From Draconibacterium halophilum (GTDB taxonomy: Bacteria; Bacteroidota; Bacteroidia; Bacteroidales; Prolixibacteraceae), in the NCBI RefSeq assembly GCF_010448835.1, contig NZ_CP048409.1, forward strand, positions 3,542,001-3,606,000: a stretch of DNA of 64,000 bases, written 5' to 3'. The notes beneath the pieces are model-generated. The model worked only from the letters and a program-made list of their open reading frames with translations, searched no databases and was not told the DNA's origin. Shown piece by piece: positions 26,132 to 35,061 of the stretch. Within the stretch, counting starts at the first letter, position 1. Every line of letters begins with the position of its first letter. A program made the translations under genes and the position numbers.

Positions 26132-27456
26132 TGTAAGCTTCCCCTTTTTAGGACTATCTAAAAATAGATTATTTTCTTTTTTATAACCAAATTCTAAAAG
26201 CCTTTTCAGTGTGATTTTTGGTTCTGTCAAGGGCGACTGAGTGAGCGAAGTCGTTTATATACCCTTGACAGGTTCATGAATCACATTTTCTTTGCTTTTT
26301 AGCTTTTGGTTTTTCATTTTATTGGCATAATCTATGGGAGTCATTCCCCCCAGTGAATCATGCGGCCTTTTATAGTTGTAATCAAATATCCATTTATCTG
26401 TTTCATCTCTGGCTTCATCCAGCGATTGGAACAGGTAAGCATCCAGTACCGCTCTGCGGTATGTTCCGTTTAGTCGTTCCACAAAAGCATTCTGCGTTGG
26501 CTTTCCTGGCTGAATATATAAAAGTTCTATTCCTTGAAGTTCACTCCATTCTTTTAAAAGTTCTGCAATAAACTCAGGACCATTATCCATCCTTATTTTC
26601 ATTGGTTTGCCTCTACGCTTTATTAAGTGGTTCAAAACATAAACTACTTTATTACTTCGAATCGAATGGTCAAGTTCAACATGAAGTGCTTCTCGGTTAA
26701 AATCGTCCATGATATTAAAACTCTTTATCTTCCGCCCGTTTTCAAGTGCATCGTGCATAAAATCAATCGACCAGCAATGATTGATGGTTTCAGGAATTAC
26801 CAAAGGAAGCTTAACTCTGGCAGGGAGCCTTTTCTTTACTTTCCTTCGCATGTTTAGCTTCATCATGCAATAAACCCGATATACCCGCTTGTGGTTCCAG
26901 TCATGACCTTCCAGGCGTAATCGGCCATAGGTTTTCCAAAAACCTTCGGTTGGGTGCTCTTTCGCTTTTATGGTAAGTGCTTCAATTATCTCAGCATCAT
27001 CTTTTATCGATTCATAATAATAAACCGAACGACTGATGTTTAGTACACGGCACGCCCTGCGGATGCCTACTTTTGGAACTTTGCAAACTTCTTTTGCAAT
27101 CTCTCGTTTTTCACAAGGCTTTAAAGCTTTTTTTCGATAATCTGTTTGGCAAGTTTTAAATCCAGGGCTTGTTCAGCATACATCATTTTTAACTTGCGGT
27201 TCTCCTCTTCAAGTGCCTTGAGCTTTTTTAACTCAGAGGCTTCCATGCCACCAAAACGTTGACGCCATTTATAAAAGGAGGCTCGGCTAACGCCATGGTC
27301 TCGAACAATTTCTTCTACGCTTTTGCCGTTCTCGTACTCCTTCAAAATGGAGGAGATTTGCTGTGGTGTAAATCTTTTCTTCTTCATCTTTTAACAGTTC
27401 AAAATTAACGTTTATTTGTCTACTTTTAAACTGTCCTGTTTTTGGGGAAGCTTACA
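26132..27456 (-). mobile_element. IS3-family element, copy 2
   Basis: 1325 bp, in reverse orientation and apparently the same sequence as copy 1. Terminal repeats TGTAAGCTTCCCC at both ends. The flanking tetranucleotides differ (TAAT on the left, TTAA on the right), so no target duplication is seen, and the two sides belong to different genes. This points to loss of DNA or rearrangement after insertion. Confidence 0.9.
26255..27387 (-). CDS. IS3-family transposase OrfAB (copy 2)
   Basis: orfA at 27121-27387 and orfB continuing by -1 frameshift down to 26255, with the same residues as copy 1 (HTH, DDE triad in SIDFMHD, RMDNGPEF, AFVERLNGTYR). Intact by reading. Confidence 0.9.
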
Positions 27457-28154
27457 TTAAGAAGCAAGTAAAAAGAATGCTGACTCAAAAAGGAAAAACA
27501 GAAAGAGCAGCAAAGATTATAAAAGAAAATGAAGGTGCAGACCCAAAATTCAAAGACTCAAAAGTGAAGATTATTGAGAATGACTTTGAAATCGAAACTT
27601 ATCATTCGGAATTTGACAAGTTATGGAAGCAGTTAGAAGAAAAAGATTGGGCATATGACTGCATACAAGCTATCGTTCACGTTGGTATTTATAAAAACGA
27701 TTGGAGATTATTTGGTCAAGTGACAATGAAAGATTTGTGTAAACCATTCCCTTTTTATGACCTCATATCAAGTCGTGGTATGCTAATCTCTGAACCAATT
27801 TTTATGAAACCCTTTACTGAGAAACAGATATTAGATATTATTTTGGGGCGAGTGAAAATATACATAGGTGTTGATTATGAGAAGTTTATTGAATTTGCAA
27901 ACTTTCTCGACATAAAAGCATCTTGGTCAACTTCAAAAGAACTTCATAAATACCTAGACAATAAGTCTTATAACCCTAAAGAAATATTTTCTTTTGAAAA
28001 TAAGGGAATTAAAGTTGAAATTCTTGGACAACAAATGTTCCTCGGAGGAGGCTTTTTTATGAAAATTATATTTGACCAAATATTACCTTCAACAATGTTG
28101 CTAAAATACCAATATCAGTTGACAAAAGGGATTGAATATAAGAAAGATGAATAA
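27457..28154 (+). pseudogene. Hypothetical protein gene, 5' end missing at the IS
   Basis: The frame is open from the IS border; the first ATG inside is at 27477 and would give 225 residues. The codons in front of it (IKKQVKR) continue the same helical, basic style, so the gene was probably longer at the N-terminus. Later parts (DWAYDCIQAIVHVGIY, LISSRGMLISEPIFMKPF, LGGGFFMKIIFDQILP) match no family I know. Its cassette end is intact at 28166, but its cassette start is gone. Expression from the internal ATG is possible. Confidence 0.6.
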
Positions 28155-28165
28155 AACCCAGCAGC

Positions 28166-28291
28166 TAACATTTTGTATAAGTAATGGCAGGCAAAGTACT
28201 AAATATCAAGGCTTGTAGCCCGCTCAAACTGCGTAGCGGTTTGACAGGAAACTACCACGCAATCTGCCACTACTCATACAATTTACCGTTA
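28166..28291 (+). repeat. attC-like site 14
   Basis: TAAC (28166-28169), 3 nt, TTGTAT; closing ATACAA, 6 nt, GTTA (28288-28291). Right flank GTTAGGCAC pairs with GTGCCTAAC at 28288 versus 32928-32936. The orientation (3-nt side first) is the same as in all other sites. Confidence 0.85.
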
Positions 28292-28359
28292 GGCACAAGC
28301 TTAAAAAAAGAACAGAGAAAGTGAATTTACCGCAATCAGAAAGAGAAAAAAGAAGAAAC

Positions 28360-28460
28360 GCCAACGCACAAAGCATAAGTTTTCCAGCCCTTCCCACAAT
28401 CATCCCTTCGCTGTCAAACACATGCTTTTTTGCCGACGCACACTTTCGTGCAAATTGACA
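28360..28460. repeat. Second-family repeat at 5' end of cassette 14
   Basis: Shares TTCCAGCCCTTCCC (28382-28395) and CATCCCTTCGCT (28401-28412) exactly with the copy at 32757-32880, in the opposite order, plus TTTGCCGACGCAC. It lies between the core and the type IIG gene. Confidence 0.55.
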
Positions 28461-28524
28461 GATAGGAACTAAAAAGAAATAGTATTTTAGTAAACTAATT
28501 TTAAACCTCAGAGAAAACCAAAAT

Positions 28525-31500
28525 ATGAGCTTGTTTCAAAAATCGGTTGAAAAGAAATATTTAAACGACCTCGACACTGCGGTAATCGACAAAAAATACG
28601 CTGATTTTTTAAAACATTTTGGTAATCCTGAAATTCAGGAAAACATACGAAATTCAAAAGAAGAACAATACCAGGGAGAATTTCTAATTGATTTATTTGT
28701 AAATATTTTGGGGTACACGAAAAACCCAACTCCAAATTTCAACCTGACAACTGAATTAAAAAATATTTCCAACAGCAAAAAAGCTGACGGCGCAATTTTG
28801 AAAGGTGACGATGCAACTGCGGTAATCGAATTAAAAGGAACCGGCACCACCGACCTCGATAAAATTGAAACGCAGGCGTTCGGCTACAAAAACCACCATC
28901 CAAAATGCAAATATGTAATTACCTCAAATTTTGAGAAACTCAGGTTTTACATTCAAAATGCAGTTGACCACGTTGATTTTGATTTGTTCAACCTGACACG
29001 GGAACAGTTTTCGTTACTGTGGCTGTGTCTGGCAAAAGACAATTTATTAAACGATTTACCTTTAAAAATCAAGGAATCATCGGTTTTACAGGAAGAAAAT
29101 ATTACAAAAAAATTGTATGCCGACTATTCAAAATTCCGGGAAGCGATTTACACCAACCTTGTAAAAAACAATCCTGAAACAGATAAACTTCTGCTTTTCA
29201 AAAAAACCCAAAAACTGTTGGACCGTTTTCTGTTTATCTTTTTTGCCGAAGACAGGTTGTTGCTTCCGCCAAATTCAATCAGCGAAATTGTTAAACAGTG
29301 GGCTGACTTAAAAGAAAAATACGACGAATATTTTCCGTTGTACTCCCGTTTTAAAAAGTATTTCGGTTACATGAACACCGGTTACAACGGAAAGAAATAC
29401 GACATTTACGCTTACAACGGCGGACTTTTTAAACCTGATGAAGTTCTGGACAATATTACGATTGACGATGATATTTTATACGAACACACGCTGCGGTTGA
29501 GCAATTACGATTTTGAAACCGATGTGGATGTAAACATTCTCGGGCATATTTTCGAACACTCGCTGGGCGAAATTGAAAATGTGCAAGCCGAAATTAAAGG
29601 CGAAAAAATTGACAGCCAGAAAACCAAACGCAAAAAAGACGGCATTTTTTACACGCCAAAGTACATTACCAAATACATTGTTGAAAATACGGTCGGAAAA
29701 CTCTGCAATGAAAAAAGGACAGAACTTGGAATTGTTGACGAAGAATATGCCAAAGGCAGAAAAAACCGGAAAAAGGAAATTGTACGAACGCTCGACAAAA
29801 AACTGGACGATTACCGGAACTGGCTTTTAACATTAACGATTCTCGACCCCGCATGTGGTTCGGGGGCGTTTTTAAACCAGGCACTGGAATTCCTGATAAA
29901 CGAACACCGGAAAATTGACGAGTTGCGTGGGCAACTTTTAGGCGGCGCAATTATCTTCTCCGACATTACCACCGACATTCTGGAGAAAAACATTTACGGC
30001 GTTGACCTGAACGAAGAATCGGTTGAAATTGCCAAACTCTCGCTGTGGCTGCGAACCGCACAAAAAGGACGGAAACTAAATACACTCAGCAACAACATAA
30101 AATGCGGAAATTCGCTGATTGACGACCCCGAGATTGCCGGAGAAAAAGCATTTAACTGGCAAAACGAGTTTCCTGATATTTTTAAAAATGGCGGTTTTGA
30201 TGTGGTGATTGGAAATCCACCTTATGTTTTTGCACGAGAAAAAATATCAGAAAATGAAAAAGAACATTATTCAAAAAATTATAATTCAGCAGACTATCAA
30301 GTAAACACATATTTACTATTCATTGAAAAGACTGTTGAAATAATAAAACCTAAAGCAATTTTTGGACTGATTGTTCCAAACGCTTGGTTAATGGTATATT
30401 CAGGACAAGGTTTAAGAAAGTATTTATTAGAACATTGTAAACTTAATCAGATTATTAACCTTGAAGGTTATTCATTCGAAGGAGTGAATGTAGAAACAAT
30501 TATAATCTTGTCTCAAAAGGAAAGAATTGAAAACAATGATTTTCAAGTTTTACTAAATAAAGGGAAAGAATTTGTTTATAGTCATAGTAGAAATCAACAG
30601 GATTTTACAAAGAATACAGGTTCCGAGTTTAAAGTATTCTTGGATGATGAAAGTATATCATTAACTAGGAAATTGATTTCTGGTTCTGTTGACCTAGATT
30701 CTATTGTTCAAATTAAAGCCGGGTTGCAAGCGTATGAAAAAGGAAAGGGCAATCCAAAACAATCAGCGGAGGATGTTAAAAATAGACCTTATGATTACAA
30801 TTGTAAATTTGATGAAAGCACTTATAAATATCTTGATGGGAAAGATGTAGGCAGATACTTTATAGAATGGTCTGGACTTTATTTGAAATATGGTGAACAC
30901 TTGGCAGCACCTAGGACTTTTAACTTATTTTCTGATAAAAAAATAATCGTAAGAGAGATTACAGGAAATTACCCTCAATGCATTATCTCAACTTTTTCGG
31001 AAGATTTATATCTGTATAATAGAAGCAATATCGCAATTATTGAACGTGAAGGGAAAAATATCAATTTAAAATATATTGTTGCAGTTCTGAATAGTACATT
31101 GATGTCTTACTACTTCATGAAAAATACTGCCAAATCAGTTCGAAAAATGTTTCCCAAAGTAATTCTGAAAGATTTACGATTATTTCCTTTTAAAGAAATA
31201 GATGAAAATTTACAAATCCCTTTCATTACCAATGTTGAAAAAATACAATATTTACATAAAGAGTTTTTTGATATTCGAAAAAGTTTTATCGACTTATTAA
31301 AATCAAAAATTGATTTAGAAAAGTTCACCAATAAACTTCTTATTTGGTATGAGCAGGATTTCAAAACATTTTTAGGAGAATTAACCAAAGCCAAAATAAA
31401 ACTCAACCTTTCGGAAGAAGCTGAATGGATGCAATATTTCAACGAGCAAAAAGAAAAAGCCCAAACCATCAAATCCGAAATTGAAAAAACCGATAAAGAA

Positions 31501-31569
31501 ATTGACCGGATGGTATTTGAGTTGTATGGTTTAACGGAGGAGGAAATTAAGATAGTCGAAAACAGTTAA
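28525..31569 (+). CDS. Type IIG restriction-modification enzyme (Eco57I-like)
   Basis: 1014 residues, a single chain with nuclease, methylase and specificity parts. N-terminal PD-(D/E)XK region near 85-105 (KKADGAILKG, ATAVIELKGTG). A long helical connector follows. The methylase has FYTPKYITKYIV near 373, the AdoMet-binding DPACGSGAFLNQ near 450, YGVDLNEESVEIAKLSLWL near 491 and the catalytic NPPYVF near 566, an N6-adenine type. The rest (about 570-950) is a TaqI-like target recognition domain, then a helical tail. GC content drops sharply at the start of the recognition domain and rises again near the end, so this domain was probably exchanged. First gene of cassette 14. Confidence 0.88.
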   Translation: MSLFQKSVEKKYLNDLDTAVIDKKYADFLKHFGNPEIQENIRNSKEEQYQGEFLIDLFVNILGYTKNPTPNFNLTTELKNISNSKKADGAILKGDDATAVIELKGTGTTDLDKIETQAFGYKNHHPKCKYVITSNFEKLRFYIQNAVDHVDFDLFNLTREQFSLLWLCLAKDNLLNDLPLKIKESSVLQEENITKKLYADYSKFREAIYTNLVKNNPETDKLLLFKKTQKLLDRFLFIFFAEDRLLLPPNSISEIVKQWADLKEKYDEYFPLYSRFKKYFGYMNTGYNGKKYDIYAYNGGLFKPDEVLDNITIDDDILYEHTLRLSNYDFETDVDVNILGHIFEHSLGEIENVQAEIKGEKIDSQKTKRKKDGIFYTPKYITKYIVENTVGKLCNEKRTELGIVDEEYAKGRKNRKKEIVRTLDKKLDDYRNWLLTLTILDPACGSGAFLNQALEFLINEHRKIDELRGQLLGGAIIFSDITTDILEKNIYGVDLNEESVEIAKLSLWLRTAQKGRKLNTLSNNIKCGNSLIDDPEIAGEKAFNWQNEFPDIFKNGGFDVVIGNPPYVFAREKISENEKEHYSKNYNSADYQVNTYLLFIEKTVEIIKPKAIFGLIVPNAWLMVYSGQGLRKYLLEHCKLNQIINLEGYSFEGVNVETIIILSQKERIENNDFQVLLNKGKEFVYSHSRNQQDFTKNTGSEFKVFLDDESISLTRKLISGSVDLDSIVQIKAGLQAYEKGKGNPKQSAEDVKNRPYDYNCKFDESTYKYLDGKDVGRYFIEWSGLYLKYGEHLAAPRTFNLFSDKKIIVREITGNYPQCIISTFSEDLYLYNRSNIAIIEREGKNINLKYIVAVLNSTLMSYYFMKNTAKSVRKMFPKVILKDLRLFPFKEIDENLQIPFITNVEKIQYLHKEFFDIRKSFIDLLKSKIDLEKFTNKLLIWYEQDFKTFLGELTKAKIKLNLSEEAEWMQYFNEQKEKAQTIKSEIEKTDKEIDRMVFELYGLTEEEIKIVENS

Positions 31570-31582
31570 AACAATATTTGTC

Positions 31583-31738
31583 ATGGCAGAAATAAATAAA
31601 GAATTAGAGGAAAAGATAAAACTTCTGATTAAACAAGGCAAACCAATTGAGGCAGTTTCTTTGGTTCAGCAAGAATTACAATTGGGCTTAAGAAATTCGA
31701 AAGAAATTGTTGATAAATATCGAAACGAGAAAAAATGA
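31583..31738 (+). CDS. 51-residue protein like the C-terminal domain of ribosomal protein L7/L12
   Basis: 51 residues from ATG 31583; TGA overlaps the next gene's ATG (ATGA at 31735-31738). The sequence IKQGKPIEAVSLVQQELQLG, then LRNSKEIVDKY, follows the L7/L12 C-terminal pattern K-x-G-K-x-I-x-A-(I/V)-K-L-V-R ... G-L-G-L-K-E-A-K-(E/x)-(L/I)-V-D. The L7/L12 domain recruits translation GTPases to the ribosome. Here it stands alone between a restriction enzyme and a RhuM-like gene. Placement suggests a role linked to translation or simply a small conserved partner; no data beyond the pattern. Confidence 0.65.
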   Translation: MAEINKELEEKIKLLIKQGKPIEAVSLVQQELQLGLRNSKEIVDKYRNEKK

Positions 31739-32751
31739 ACGATTCAGAAATATTACTTTATCAAACCGAAGACGGGCAAACCAAAATTGATGTCAGGTTG
31801 GAAGATGAAACGGTTTGGCTTTCACAAGTTCAAATGGCAGAACTCTTCCAGACTACAAAACAAAATATCAGTCTGCATATAAAAAACGTTTTCGATGAAG
31901 GCGAATTGCGGGAAATTTCAACTGTCAAGGATTACTTGACAGTTCAAACCGAAGGCAAACGCGAGGTTCAGCGCAATTTAAAGATTTACAACCTCGATGT
32001 AATTATTTCGGTTGGTTACCGTGTAAAGTCGCACCGTGGTACTCAATTTCGCATTTGGGCAACTACACAACTTCGCGAATATTTGATAAAAGGTTTTGTG
32101 TTGAACGATGAGCGTTTAAAAGAAACAGGACACACCAACAAATATTTTGATGAACTGCTGGAAAGAATACGGGACATTCGCAGTTCTGAGAAAATTTTCT
32201 ATGCAAAAATCAAAGACATTTATACAACTGCAATTGATTACGACGCAAATACTGAAGAAAGCCAGTTGTTTTTCAAATCGGTGCAAAACAAAATGCACTG
32301 GGCAATTCATGGTCACACTGCATCGGAAATAATCTACAAACGGGTAGATTCTAAAAAACAAAACATGGGGTTAACAACCTGGAAAAATGCGCCTCTTGGA
32401 AATATTAGGAAAACCGATGTTTCGATTGCAAAAAATTATCTGAATGAAGATGAATTAAAAGACCTGAATTTAATCGTTGACCAATATCTTTCGTTTGCTG
32501 AATTACAAGCGCGGAACAGAAAACCAATGTACATGAAAGATTGGATAAGCAAACTCCATGATTTTATGACTTTGAACGACAAAGAAATATTGGAACATGC
32601 AGGGACAATTTCGGCAAAAATGGCAAAAGAACTGGCGGAATCGGAATATGAGAAATTCCGCAAAAACAGGATTGACATTGAAGATGTGCAGGAAATGAAA
32701 CAGTTGGAAGAAGGATTAAAAAAACTGGAAAACAAAAAGAAAAAAAAGTAA
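31735..32751 (+). CDS. RhuM-family (virulence RhuM-like) protein
   Basis: 338 residues. The opening ILLYQTEDGQTKIDVRLEDE, then TVWLSQVQMAELFQTTKQNI, KNVFDEGEL and VGYRVKSHRGTQFRIWAT is the hallmark of the RhuM family. A C-terminal helical part ends in a lysine run. The family is common next to restriction systems in genomic islands, and its molecular role is not established. Start overlaps the small L7/L12-like gene. Third gene of cassette 14. Confidence 0.85.
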   Translation: MNDSEILLYQTEDGQTKIDVRLEDETVWLSQVQMAELFQTTKQNISLHIKNVFDEGELREISTVKDYLTVQTEGKREVQRNLKIYNLDVIISVGYRVKSHRGTQFRIWATTQLREYLIKGFVLNDERLKETGHTNKYFDELLERIRDIRSSEKIFYAKIKDIYTTAIDYDANTEESQLFFKSVQNKMHWAIHGHTASEIIYKRVDSKKQNMGLTTWKNAPLGNIRKTDVSIAKNYLNEDELKDLNLIVDQYLSFAELQARNRKPMYMKDWISKLHDFMTLNDKEILEHAGTISAKMAKELAESEYEKFRKNRIDIEDVQEMKQLEEGLKKLENKKKKK

Positions 32752-32756
32752 CATGG

Positions 32757-32880
32757 TGCCAACACTCACCATCCCTTCGCTTTCAGGCACATTGGCAAAA
32801 CGCACAAAGCCGACGCTAAGATCAAATTTTGCCAAAGAGCCTTCCAGCCCTTCCCGCTCCGACGCAGACACAAAACAAAT
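32757..32880. repeat. Second-family repeat at 3' end of cassette 14
   Basis: CATCCCTTCGCT, GGCACATT, then perfect stem TTGGCAAAA (32792-32800) with TTTTGCCAA (32827-32835), AGAGCC, TTCCAGCCCTTCCC. This is the fullest form of the family. It starts 5 bp after the RhuM stop codon. Confidence 0.6.
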
Positions 32881-32932
32881 ATTGCGGTAAAATTGAAAAT
32901 AACGAATACAAAACATGATAAAAGCCAGTGCC

Positions 32933-33056
32933 TAACACGCGGTATAGTTAATAAGGGGTTCAGTGGTTTTCGGGGCGCAGTAACCCGCTCCAAAATTAGC
33001 TGTAATTTGACAGGTAAAAAGCTCGCAATCCCTTACTAACCATACCGCCACCGTTA
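32933..33056 (+). repeat. attC-like site 15
   Basis: TAAC (32933-32936), 3 nt, CGGTAT; closing ATACCG, 5 nt, GTTA (33053-33056). Last palindrome of the array in the window. The right partner of GTTAGCACCA is not found, because the cassette that follows is cut by IS copy 3. Confidence 0.85.
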
Positions 33057-33080
33057 GCACCAATTTAAAAACCTGAAACA

Positions 33081-33653
33081 GTGGACATAATCAATATTTT
33101 AGCGATAAATAATTGGGAAAAAGCTTCTCTAGAAGATTTGTCTGCTTCATTAAAGGAGAAGAACAAATCTTTAATTACATATAGTTGGAGAAATTTCAAT
33201 AAAGAATTGTCTCCATTAAGCTTATATAAGCTTTTAAAGGCAAAATTCGGAGTTGCAAACGGAATTTGTATGTTCTCAAAATCTGAGACAACTGAAAATC
33301 TAATACATTGGCATTATACATTTATTGTTGAGAAAAATGAAATCCATTTTCTCGGGAAAAGTAGTGGAATTGAAATCTTACTTAAATTACTGCCAGACAT
33401 CAAATTTGAAAAAAATGACTGGACTATATTAATAGACAATATAAAATCAAGCTATTCTCAGAATGGGGAAAGCATGAAAAGGATTCAGTCAGATTTTGAA
33501 AAGTATACACTTTTTATTAATCCATTTTCACGATTAAAAGACACTTTAACAAGTCAGGTAGAGGAGTTAAAAATTTTAGACATAAAAGAGATTCAACGAA
33601 TTGATGCATTTAATGCGTCTGACAAGGAAAGAGAAGAATATTACAAATCATTT
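33081..33653 (+). pseudogene. Hypothetical protein gene, 3' end removed by an IS
   Basis: GTG start at 33081; 191 codons before IS copy 3. Soluble, mixed alpha-beta composition (SWRNFNKELSPLSLYKLLKA, IHWHYTFIVEKNEIHFLGK). No family recognised. The frame enters the IS and ends after 14 further codons. The sequence on the other side of the IS does not continue it in frame. It would be the gene of the cassette starting at 33053. Confidence 0.6.
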
Positions 33654-34978
33654 TGTAAGCTTCCCCAAAAACAGGACAGTTTAAAAGTAGACAAATAAAC
33701 GTTAATTTTGAACTGTTAAAAGATGAAGAAGAAAAGATTTACACCACAGCAAATCTCCTCCATTTTGAAGGAGTACGAGAACGGCAAAAGCGTAGAAGAA
33801 ATTGTTCGAGACCATGGCGTTAGCCGAGCCTCCTTTTATAAATGGCGTCAACGTTTTGGTGGCATGGAAGCCTCTGAGTTAAAAAAGCTCAAGGCACTTG
33901 AAGAGGAGAACCGCAAGTTAAAAATGATGTATGCTGAACAAGCCCTGGATTTAAAACTTGCCAAACAGATTATCGAAAAAAAGCTTTAAAGCCTTGTGAA
34001 AAACGAGAGATTGCAAAAGAAGTTTGCAAAGTTCCAAAAGTAGGCATCCGCAGGGCGTGCCGTGTACTAAACATCAGTCGTTCGGTTTATTATTATGAAT
34101 CGATAAAAGATGATGCTGAGATAATTGAAGCACTTACCATAAAAGCGAAAGAGCACCCAACCGAAGGTTTTTGGAAAACCTATGGCCGATTACGCCTGGA
34201 AGGTCATGACTGGAACCACAAGCGGGTATATCGGGTTTATTGCATGATGAAGCTAAACATGCGAAGGAAAGTAAAGAAAAGGCTCCCTGCCAGAGTTAAG
34301 CTTCCTTTGGTAATTCCTGAAACCATCAATCATTGCTGGTCGATTGATTTTATGCACGATGCACTTGAAAACGGGCGGAAGATAAAGAGTTTTAATATCA
34401 TGGACGATTTTAACCGAGAAGCACTTCATGTTGAACTTGACCATTCGATTCGAAGTAATAAAGTAGTTTATGTTTTGAACCACTTAATAAAGCGTAGAGG
34501 CAAACCAATGAAAATAAGGATGGATAATGGTCCTGAGTTTATTGCAGAACTTTTAAAAGAATGGAGTGAACTTCAAGGAATAGAACTTTTATATATTCAG
34601 CCAGGAAAGCCAACGCAGAATGCTTTTGTGGAACGACTAAACGGAACATACCGCAGAGCGGTACTGGATGCTTACCTGTTCCAATCGCTGGATGAAGCCA
34701 GAGATGAAACAGATAAATGGATATTTGATTACAACTATAAAAGGCCGCATGATTCACTGGGGGGAATGACTCCCATAGATTATGCCAATAAAATGAAAAA
34801 CCAAAAGCTAAAAAGCAAAGAAAATGTGATTCATGAACCTGTCAAGGGTATATAAACGACTTCGCTCACTCAGTCGCCCTTGACAGAACCAAAAATCACA
34901 CTGAAAAGGCTTTTAGAATTTGGTTATAAAAAAGAAAATAATCTATTTTTAGATAGTCCTAAAAAGGGGAAGCTTACA
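33654..34978 (+). mobile_element. IS3-family element, copy 3
   Basis: 1325 bp, same orientation as copy 1. Terminal repeats TGTAAGCTTCCCC ... GGGGAAGCTTACA. Flanks ATTT and TTAA do not match, so no target duplication. It marks the right end of the cassette array and its junction with the chromosomal genes. Confidence 0.9.
33723..34855 (+). CDS. IS3-family transposase OrfAB (copy 3)
   Basis: orfA at 33723-33989 and orfB by -1 frameshift to 34855, residue for residue like copies 1 and 2. DDE triad and HTH intact. Confidence 0.9.
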
Positions 34979-35061
34979 TTAATAACCATAAAGAGTTCAA
35001 AAATGAGTATAAAAAAAGTGCAGAAGATGTACACTCAACAATAATTACTTATGAAAATTGA
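34979..35061 (+). pseudogene. Possible gene fragment next to IS copy 3
   Basis: A short frame (read with the last base of the IS) of about 27 codons, NNHKEFKNEYKKSAEDVHST, ending at TGA 35059-35061, has a normal codon pattern and could be the tail of a cassette gene whose body was lost. It overlaps the sulfatase start by 11 bp. The evidence is weak, as an open stretch of this size can occur by chance. Confidence 0.25.

Noticed and set aside
26042..26230. Small genes at the right end of each IS copy (TEPKITLKRLLEFGYKK frame)
   Set aside because: Present in all three copies inside the terminal repeat region. In copy 1 it only appears to start the GIY-YIG remainder. It belongs to the IS.
27457..33653. 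Inversion between IS copies 2 and 3
   Set aside because: TTAA on both right flanks would fit, but the orientation of sites 14 and 15 agrees with the rest of the array, and TAAT/AAAT at the other joint do not match.
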